A program made the translations under genes and the position numbers. Below, piece by piece: positions 57,191 through 64,000 of a stretch of 64,000 bases of DNA (position 1 is the first letter of the stretch; the number at the start of each line of letters is the position of its first letter). The notes beneath the pieces were generated by a model. It was not told the DNA's origin. It saw nothing but the letters and a program-made list of their open reading frames with translations, and searched no databases. The stretch is from NCBI GenBank assembly GCA_032629725.1, contig JAFEVB010000015.1, positions 1,984,001 through 2,048,000 on the forward strand, in the 5' to 3' direction. Source of the stretch: Gremmenia infestans. Its lineage: Eukaryota; Ascomycota; Leotiomycetes; Helotiales; Hamatocanthoscyphaceae.

Positions 57191-58639
57191 ATGGCTTCAC
57201 CTTCTTTAAGTGACGGAGCGAGCCACGTCTTGAAAAGCAATGGCATTCACAATACAAACTGCGAATCGGGTCACACGCTCGATGCCACCTCGTCTTTGAG
57301 CGTTGATACGGACGTAGCCACCATCCTCCTGCGCGCAACCAACAAGGCGATCGAAGCAATCAATAAATCGAAAGATGAGATCTGCCAGTTACAAGCCGAA
57401 AACGCAAGATTGAAGGGGGAATTAAGCACAGTGGAGGCAGAGAAGGACGTAGTCTTGCAGAGCGTTAAAGCTGCACGGGATGAACTGGCAAAGGCCAAGA
57501 CGAAACATGCAGAGAACATGAAGAAATTGCAGATCCAAGCAAACGACTACAAAAAGAAATACGACACATTGCACGAAAGTTACGAGGGAGAACAGCAAGG
57601 TCACAAAATCGCTGTGGAGGAGGCTCGTGAAGTCCGGAAAAATCACCAGAAACTGCTGGTGGAGATCAAGGGATTAAGGAAGAAGGTGGCAGTTAAACTC
57701 GAGGATAATACCCTGGAGCTTCAAGATTTGAAAAATGGAAAGAAAATGCTCGAGGCTCGAGTATTAATGCTTGAGGTACAAGTTAGATCGCTCGAGGAAG
57801 ACATTAACGAAAGTCGAAAAACACTTGCACTCAAAACTCAACGCAACACCGAGCTTGTATGGGGGAACGCGAAGCTCGCAGAGAAGAATGCCGAACTTGA
57901 AGAAGACGTTGCAGGCGTGAAGGCCTTAACAAGGTTCAAGCCTGAGCAGGAAGCTGATCGCCTGCGGTTTCAATGGACAGAGAGTCTGGAACCTTCATAC
58001 GGCGATTCCTTAACGTGCCTCGACGATATCGAGCAGGCTTCTAAGGCGGAAACTGCCCGCTGCGCGCAACTGCAAGAGCAGAATATCGAGCTGAGGAAGA
58101 AACTTACAAAGCTTGAGGAAGAGCTGGCATTGAAGGCTCCATTGGTAGAGAAAGCAGTTGACATCCGCAAGAGGTTTGTTCTCCAGGCAAGAAAACAATT
58201 GTTTGGTGGAGTGGATCGCCTTGACATTGCCTTGATCAGAGCTGGAAATGACGCGGCTCATCGTGCAGATGGGATGGCAGATGAAGCTATATTTCTCCTT
58301 GGTCTACACAAGGACTTGAGTCTTTGGACCCCGACCTTCGAAAAGCTGTATGGAACAAAGCCTGGAAATTACAACTGCTTGGCCCCAGACCTCCGAAAGG
58401 TTTACGATTGCAAGGCTTCTCTACTGGTACTTCGAGCGAGTCAACCCCTTGCTCATGGACACAGTGTTGAGAGTTGGCGCGGAAATGCAGGGCATTTGAT
58501 AATGAGAATCATCGAGGAATATAGTACTGATAATGACAATGCGGGCAAAAGCGTTTATGTACAAGGTCTTGTAAAAGATTTGCAGGGATGGACTACGAGA
58601 CTTGTCAATGAAGACCGGAAGAGTTATGAAAATGAGTGA
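57191..58639 (+). CDS. Coiled-coil/GNxxAH family copy 6 (intact, longest)
   Basis: 482 codons without introns. After a Ser/Thr-rich start (MASPSLSDGASHVL), residues about 45-330 are an almost continuous coiled coil (EICQLQAENARLKGEL, AEKNAELEEDVAG). The module is near residue 350: RAGNDAAHRADGMADEAIFL, then FEKLYGTKPGNYNC. An extra 120 residues follow, ending DRKSYENE. It is the most diverged member, and the only one where an Arg stands five residues before the Ala-His pair. It closes the array. No targeting signal; function unknown. Confidence 0.82.
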   Translation: MASPSLSDGASHVLKSNGIHNTNCESGHTLDATSSLSVDTDVATILLRATNKAIEAINKSKDEICQLQAENARLKGELSTVEAEKDVVLQSVKAARDELAKAKTKHAENMKKLQIQANDYKKKYDTLHESYEGEQQGHKIAVEEAREVRKNHQKLLVEIKGLRKKVAVKLEDNTLELQDLKNGKKMLEARVLMLEVQVRSLEEDINESRKTLALKTQRNTELVWGNAKLAEKNAELEEDVAGVKALTRFKPEQEADRLRFQWTESLEPSYGDSLTCLDDIEQASKAETARCAQLQEQNIELRKKLTKLEEELALKAPLVEKAVDIRKRFVLQARKQLFGGVDRLDIALIRAGNDAAHRADGMADEAIFLLGLHKDLSLWTPTFEKLYGTKPGNYNCLAPDLRKVYDCKASLLVLRASQPLAHGHSVESWRGNAGHLIMRIIEEYSTDNDNAGKSVYVQGLVKDLQGWTTRLVNEDRKSYENE

Positions 58640-59062
58640 GCTGGAAGATTCTGGAAGATTCGGTCTAGATGGGGATTTTACAGTTGTTACAGTAATGTAC
58701 GAAGTAGAATATCATAAGAGACTGGTTATAAAATACAGTATTCCCGGATCCTCTAGAGTCGTGAGGCATTGATGTTATCAGATGAAAGTGAGAGCATCCG
58801 AGGTGAAAGAGTGAAAGAAGGAAAGATAGAAGAAATACGTCGACGTCGGATCAGGCCACCAAGCGAACCTTCTACACGTGTTGAGCGCCGCGCCTATGAC
58901 GTCCCCCTGAATTTCTCGAAAATCAGCATCCCACCGAACAATAACACAATCGGCTTCTCCTCTACTTTACAACAGTCCTGAAGGATCTCTACTTCATCAA
59001 TCAACTGCAACTACATCTGCAAAGCCGTTTCCGGCGCCCTTCACTTCTTTGCCTCCTCCATC
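58640..59062. other. Intergenic
   Basis: Nothing beyond leader-like DNA before the GFA gene. A 70-codon frame at 58769 is not supported. Confidence 0.5.
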
Positions 59063-59824
59063 ATGAACCACCAACATCCCCTCCAGGGTGGTTGCTCTTG
59101 CGGGCGAAATCGTTATACCATCCAGATCCCCCAAGATGCCACCGAAAGTGCACGAGTCTTATTTGACAGCAGTGCCGTTGCCCGTACGTCCTCCGTAAAG
59201 CTTTAATGCTCCAGTCCCTCCAATACTAGAGCTAATCTACCACCAACAGGCCGATCTCAAGCAGCTCCTCTTTCTGCGTGGCTCCGTGTGCCATTGACAT
59301 GGTATCAATCAACAACTTACGCTTTCTTTGAAGATGAAAACCACTCTGCAATATACCGTTCCTACACCTCTCCACACGAGCAGGACGCCAAACGCAACTT
59401 CTGCGGCTTCTGCGGAACGCCTCTATCGTACTGGTCCGAATCACCTGCTAGCGAGGCCGAATACATCTCTCTGACCTTGGGATCCTTAAACGGTTCCGAT
59501 TTGCGGGATCTGGAGGAGTTGGGTGTTTTGCCTACAGAAGCCCTAGAAGATGCGGAGAACGACAAGGAGAAGATCGAGAAGGCCGTTCCGATTGCTGGGA
59601 GTTATACTACGAGCGAGGGGTTGCCGTGGTTTGAGACATTGGTCGATGGAAGTAGATTGGGCAAGATGAAGAACAGTAGTGGTCACCGCCAGAGTGGCAG
59701 ATATAAGGTGGAGTGGGAAATTGTGGAGTGGAGTGATGATGCGGAGGATGTGAACGTGAGTTCCTCGAAGAGGAAACTGGGCGAAGTGGAGGAGGGTGAC
59801 TTTCGAATGGAAGGTACACAATGA
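59063..59824 (+). CDS. GFA/CENP-V domain zinc protein
   Basis: Exons 59063-59183 and 59250-59824 give 231 aa. The GFA fold is shown by the first zinc pair GGCSCGRNRY (Cys 12 and 14), the RSQAAPLSAWLRVP block after the splice, and the second zinc site NFCGFCGTPLSYW (Cys 92 and 95). Relatives include glutathione-dependent formaldehyde-activating enzyme and CENP-V, but most fungal members have no proven reaction. The C-terminal 100 residues (acidic, with SSSKRKLGEVEEG) extend beyond the domain. It lies on the same strand as its neighbours with no pathway link. Confidence 0.9.
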
Positions 59825-60640
59825 GTTACATGAAAGTCTGCATGATGGATTACGATGAGACGAGGATCACGACAGAAGACCGGGAAGGGCCAATGCTATT
59901 AAAGGAAGTAGATGGTGTGAAGCTTTGCTGCTAGATGGCCTTGCTCTGCTTCCCTTAAGGCTTCATCTGGCACGTACGGCTCTACGAGATAACGGGAAGG
60001 GCGAAGATGGGGTGGAACCTGCTTGGAATGGAGTTCAAGGATCATGATTTACATTCAACTTCATAATCGCAACAGTGGTTTGTTCACCAGAGAAAAGAAT
60101 TTACGATCTTAACCAACAAATGAGGAGCTATATGTCCAGCTCATACTTGGTACCGCTAGTCCGGATATCACGACCAACGCGCCTCATCATGTGAAATAAC
60201 TACTGCACATTATGGATCTGGATTGAACCCGAAGAGAAGCCGTTTTGTCTTCTCCCGGCGGATCCCAGGGCCGCTCTTCCATCCCCACACTAGTTGACTG
60301 GACCCTTTGGGCAGCGATACCAACCCCGCTATGCGCGCGCGGGGCACCTCAACCCGGAACATCCAGAAACGGTACCTGTACCTGCCTTTGTACGAGGCTG
60401 TGATACTCTTCCGGTCTATACGGTCCGAGAAGTAGCCCGTTTTCTTTACATTGCTCCAATCTATTCGATGGAACCAATCTGACAGCATATTACTTATTGA
60501 TGGCTTCCCCAGGTCCTATTTTTCTTTTTTCATATTTTCTTCATTTTAATCTAACCTGTACTTTCAAAGCTTCAGACGGTTGAATGTCCCAGTGATATCT
60601 TTATTGCAGCTATTATTTACTTAGAAAGAGACAATAAAAC
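59825..60640. other. Intergenic
   Basis: No gene is supported. A 92-codon minus frame near 60210-60488 lacks domain support. Confidence 0.5.
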
Positions 60641-60770
60641 ATGACGACTCCAGTCCTTCCCAAAGACTTCCTCTGGGGCTTTGCAACAGCTTCGTAAGTC
60701 AACTGCCTTCATTTTCATTCGGTAACTGACAGTCCATCTTCCTAGCTACCAAATTGAAGGCGCCCCAGAA

Positions 60771-60801
<31 letters not shown>

Positions 60802-62191
60802 AATTCTGCAAGATCCCAGGCAAAATTGCCGACCACAGCAGCGGCGACGTAGCCTGCGATTCGTACCATCGTACCGGAGAAGATATTGCACTCCTGAAAG
60901 AGACCGGAGCACAAGCCTACCGTTTCTCCGTCTCCTGGTCCAGAATCATCCCTTTGGGAGGAAGAAAGGATCCCATCAACCAAGCGGGTATTGTGTACTA
61001 TGCTAAGTTGGTGGATGACTTGCTAGATGCCGGTATTGTGCCTCTGGTTACCATCTTCCACTGGGATCTACCCGATGAGCTTGATAAGCGGTATGGGGGC
61101 TTGTTGAACAAGGAGGAGTGGACGGAGGATTATGCGCATTATGCTCGTGTGCTGTTCGAGGCGTTACCTAAAGTCAAGTATTGGATTACGTTCAATGAGC
61201 CGTGGTGTAGCTCTATCTTAGGGTATAGCACTGGCTTGTTCGCGCCGGGACATACGAGTGATAGGAGCAAGAGTGACGTGGGGGATAGTAGCCGTGAGCC
61301 TTGGCTCGTGGGGCACAATTTCCTGATTGCACATGGTAAGGCCGTGAAGATCTACAGAGAGGAGTTCAAGCCTAAGAACGGAGGACAAATCGGTATTACT
61401 TTGAACGGTACGTCCTCCTTCCCTTCTCTATCCCCAAAATCCCCAACTACTAACACGCTGTCCATCCAGGCGATGGCGTCTACCCTTGGGACCCCTCCGA
61501 CCTCCTCGACGTCGAAGCCGCGGAGCGCAAACTCGAATTCAGCATCTCCTGGTTCGCAGACCCCATTTACCACGGCCACTACCCCGCAGCCATGATCGCG
61601 CAACTCGGCGATCGCCTCCCCTCCTTCACGCCCGAAGAGCTCGCGCTCGTGCACGGCTCCAACGATTTCTACGGCATGAACCACTACACCGCAAACTATA
61701 TCAAGCACAAGAAAACCCCAGCTGACCCCGCCGACTTCCTCGGCAACCTCGAAACGCTCTTCGAGAGCAAAAACGGCGAACTCATCGGACCAGAGACCCA
61801 ATCCTTTTGGCTGCGTCCCAACCCCCGCGGCTTCCATGACTTAATCCTCTGGATCTCGCACCGCTACAACAACCCGCCCATCTACGTCACGGAATCCGGC
61901 ACATCTCTAAAAGGCGAGAATGAGCTTCCCCTAGAAAAAATCTTGGAGGATGATTTCCGCGTCGAGTATTTCGATGGCTATGTCAGGGCGCTGGCGGATG
62001 CTGTAAGCGAAGGTGCGGATGTCAGGGGCTATATGGCGTGGAGTCTGATGGATAATTTTGAGTGGGCTGAGGGGTATGAGACAAGGTTTGGGGTTACGTT
62101 TGTTGATTATGAGGGGGGGCAAAAGAGGTACCCGAAGAAGAGCGCGAAGGCTATTGGGCCGCTTTTTGAAAGTTTGATCAAGACGGAATGA
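60641..62191 (+). CDS. Beta-glucosidase, glycoside hydrolase family 1
   Basis: Exons 60641-60693, 60746-61407 and 61470-62191 give 478 aa, the normal length for an intracellular GH1 enzyme. The start FLWGFATASYQIEGA spans the first splice and is the GH1 N-terminal signature. The acid/base Glu is in TFNEPW (about 169) and the nucleophile Glu in IYVTESG (about 380). Substrate-pocket motifs HWDLPDEL and WSLMDNFEWAEGY are present. It should release glucose from cellobiose or aryl beta-glucosides by a retaining mechanism. No signal peptide, so it is cytosolic. The third exon starts with strongly C-ending codons, unlike exon 2, but the frame is uninterrupted. Confidence 0.95.
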
Positions 62192-62480
62192 GGCTATGAA
62201 GGATTGAGTGTGTGAAATGATATGGGATGGATTCTAAGCGTAGCTCTGAACGTTGATAGGGAGGTTTTGGTATGGGGCGGTAACCAGATTGGGAATATTT
62301 TCATTATCAAAAAAGCTTGTTCTGAAGACATTTCATTGGGTATCGTGTGCTTTCCAGCATATATCTAGTCTTTACAGAGTGACAATTGACTCCCGTCATG
62401 TACCTGAAGCTCTTGGAAACGCCATAAGCATCCCATGGTATCGACGAGTAACTCCTGTAAATACCACCCAGTACTTCCGC
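62192..62480. other. Short convergent spacer
   Basis: The spacer between the GH1 and BDP1 stops. No feature seen. Confidence 0.5.
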
Positions 62481-63989
62481 TCAACCATTGTAATCCAAAA
62501 CATATTGCCTTGCGGGCGCCGCCGTGACTTGTTCAAACACCTCAAATTCTTCCCCGCCACCATTGGCGCTGTTGATATTCTTCTTCCCCTTATCCTTCCC
62601 TGTCCGCCTCCGAATTTTGGGTGCTGCACTAGCCTCCCTACTCTTCGATCGCGCAGGCTCATTCTCCTTATCCGCACCAGCAGCTAGCGCTCCTCTCGAA
62701 CCAGAAGGCTCATCGCCGTCGCTCTCGCCACCAGAAGCCAGAACTCTGCGCGCAGCTGCCGATCTGTTGGCTACAGTGTCGGCTTTCTGCTTCTCTCGTT
62801 CTCGGTCTGTCATGGGACGTGAAGGTCCAGCACTGTTGGCTGCGATCGTTGCTTTCTTCTGTCTTTGAATGCCGGTTTGTTCGGCTTCATATGCAGCATC
62901 CTCTGCGGCGTGCTCCGCGTCGATCTTTGCACCCTCTGCTTTGATAGCCTCCACATCCTCAAGCTTCCTACCAGCGTATCTCTCCCAATCTTCAAGATTG
63001 ATAGGGGTCTTCTCTCCTGTTAATGCTTTGTTGATCCTATCTGCATTATTCCGCTCCTCCTTGTTGAATTTCAACTTTATCATACGTCTGGTGCGGGGCT
63101 TTAGCATGTTTGCAATCATCCTGAAGTCCGTGCCAAATTGTCGGAGACCGTCGTAAAATAACTCCGTTGCTGCGTAATCCCACGATATAGCTTTGGCTCG
63201 TTTCATGTAGGTTCCAGAGGTCGTTAATTTCGAAAATTCATCTTCGTCAATTTCCTGGACATCTCCTGTAGCGACCCTTCCATTCTCATGCCGATCAACC
63301 ATGGCCGTTCTGTCATCCACTACTAACTGACCATCCACGACACGCATCTGAATACCAGCGGAACTGGCAACAGGCTCTACTTCCTGTCTGGCTGTGCGTG
63401 ACGAGCCGAACACGGGTCCATCATCATCCGCGCATTGTGGGACTTCGCCGTTCAAAATAGCTGTCATTTCCTTGATCTTCTCCTCCTTATCCTTGATCTT
63501 CTTGTCGACAATCCTTTGCTTGATCTGATCATGCCTACTGAACTTCTTTCCAGTCTTTACATCCTTGCAGAGATCTCCCATGGTCATGAGTCCCTGATCA
63601 ATAATCTCATCCTCAGCACCTTCAGGTGTCACGGCACGCTGTCTTCTCTTCTTCTCTCCATCCTTCTTCTTCCGAGCTCTCTTAGCGCCGGCAGTTCGTC
63701 TTGGTCGGTTGATTTGCATGTCGACAGTAGCTCTGGCATCATCGCCTGCCTCTGCTGCCTGCACTTTCTTGCGCCTGATGATTGTCTTCTTCTTGCCCTT
63801 CTCGGTTCCAGATGCAGGTTCTTCTACTGCTGCAGCTGCAGATCCATCAGGATTCAAACCTGCCATAGGCACAATCTGCGACACCTGGGCGGCTTGTCCA
63901 GTTTTAGCTCCAGAGTCTGTATCTCCTGCTGCACCAAGACCAGGAAGCTCTCCACCAGCAGCACCCATGCCTGGGCCGGCCGTGGACAT
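62481..63989 (-). CDS. BDP1: TFIIIB subunit Bdp1 (B''), 5' end beyond the window
   Basis: A subunit of the RNA polymerase III initiation factor. The open frame of 502 codons reaches the right edge region, and the true start probably lies outside. The extended SANT domain is clear at about 63050-63210: ISWDYAATELFYDGLRQFG, TDFRMIANMLKPRTRRMIK and KLKFNKEERNN. Upstream are basic stretches (KRARKKKDGEKKRRQR), an acidic linker, and low-complexity Ala/Gly-rich sequence near the edge. After the SANT domain come YAGRKLEDVEAIKAEG and a disordered basic tail with KSREASAAPKIRRR. It is nuclear and acts with TBP and Brf1 at tRNA and 5S promoters. Confidence 0.92.
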   Translation of the reverse strand: MSTAGPGMGAAGGELPGLGAAGDTDSGAKTGQAAQVSQIVPMAGLNPDGSAAAAVEEPASGTEKGKKKTIIRRKKVQAAEAGDDARATVDMQINRPRRTAGAKRARKKKDGEKKRRQRAVTPEGAEDEIIDQGLMTMGDLCKDVKTGKKFSRHDQIKQRIVDKKIKDKEEKIKEMTAILNGEVPQCADDDGPVFGSSRTARQEVEPVASSAGIQMRVVDGQLVVDDRTAMVDRHENGRVATGDVQEIDEDEFSKLTTSGTYMKRAKAISWDYAATELFYDGLRQFGTDFRMIANMLKPRTRRMIKLKFNKEERNNADRINKALTGEKTPINLEDWERYAGRKLEDVEAIKAEGAKIDAEHAAEDAAYEAEQTGIQRQKKATIAANSAGPSRPMTDREREKQKADTVANRSAAARRVLASGGESDGDEPSGSRGALAAGADKENEPARSKSREASAAPKIRRRTGKDKGKKNINSANGGGEEFEVFEQVTAAPARQYVLDYNG

Positions 63990-64000
63990 GGCTTGCGCGC

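Noticed and set aside
46439..58639. Reading the array as myosin/kinesin-like or structural coiled-coil proteins
   Set aside because: No motor or filament motifs; similarity to such proteins would be compositional only.
1..64000. Secondary-metabolite cluster around the P450, methyltransferase and hydrolases
   Set aside because: No polyketide, peptide or terpene synthase, transporter or pathway regulator is present, and the genes are spread over 50 kb among housekeeping genes.
1..64000. tRNA, rRNA or CRISPR features
   Set aside because: No convincing A/B-box pair with cloverleaf, no rRNA sequence, and no regularly spaced short repeats.

Overview
The window is nuclear DNA of a filamentous ascomycete, probably a leotiomycete (Helotiales-like); that order-level guess is inference. 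The support is gene architecture: GT-AG introns, mostly 45-70 nt, dense genes on both strands, and Pezizomycotina-type proteins such as a STE3-class pheromone receptor, a PdeH-type phosphodiesterase and large fungal-only families. I saw no rRNA, tRNA, CRISPR array or recognisable intact transposon.

Layout. 0.8-9.2 kb: a small unknown gene, a class I cyclic-nucleotide phosphodiesterase (minus strand) and a SAM methyltransferase, the last two separated by about 3 kb of non-coding DNA. 9.7-10.6 kb: a probable gene relic. 11.4-13.5 kb: a five-exon cytochrome P450. 14.8-18.0 kb: a large fungal-specific gene with a HicA-like C-terminal domain, followed by a decayed partial copy of its 3' end. 18.6-27.6 kb: an unknown membrane protein, an HSL-type alpha/beta hydrolase, the a-factor-type pheromone receptor and an amidase. 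27.6-30.9 kb: gene-poor DNA with diverged repeats of roughly 600 bp and one recent 60-bp tandem duplication. 30.9-37.0 kb: an orphan ORF, an unknown protein with a Doc/discoidin-like split domain, the SUMO E1 subunit Aos1 and the rRNA methyltransferase Bmt5. 38.4-41.8 kb: two paralogues carrying ExoX-like C-terminal modules, one with two SUMO-interaction-like motifs. 43.2-45.1 kb: an F-box gene with two frame breaks.

46.4-58.6 kb is the most unusual part: six tandem, same-strand, intron-free members of one unrecognised family. Each has a long coiled coil followed by a short conserved module built around G-N-x-x-A-H. Four are open, one has a single in-frame stop and one is broken. An epoxide-hydrolase-like gene sits inside the array on the other strand. 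The right end holds a GFA-domain protein, a GH1 beta-glucosidase and the TFIIIB subunit Bdp1, which runs off the window.

The single-copy genes are housekeeping or signalling genes with no evident shared pathway. cAMP breakdown (PDE) and pheromone sensing (STE3) both act in fungal development but are not adjacent. The accessory character comes from the duplicated families, with intact and dying copies side by side. All exon boundaries were worked out by eye from splice signals and reading-frame continuity.
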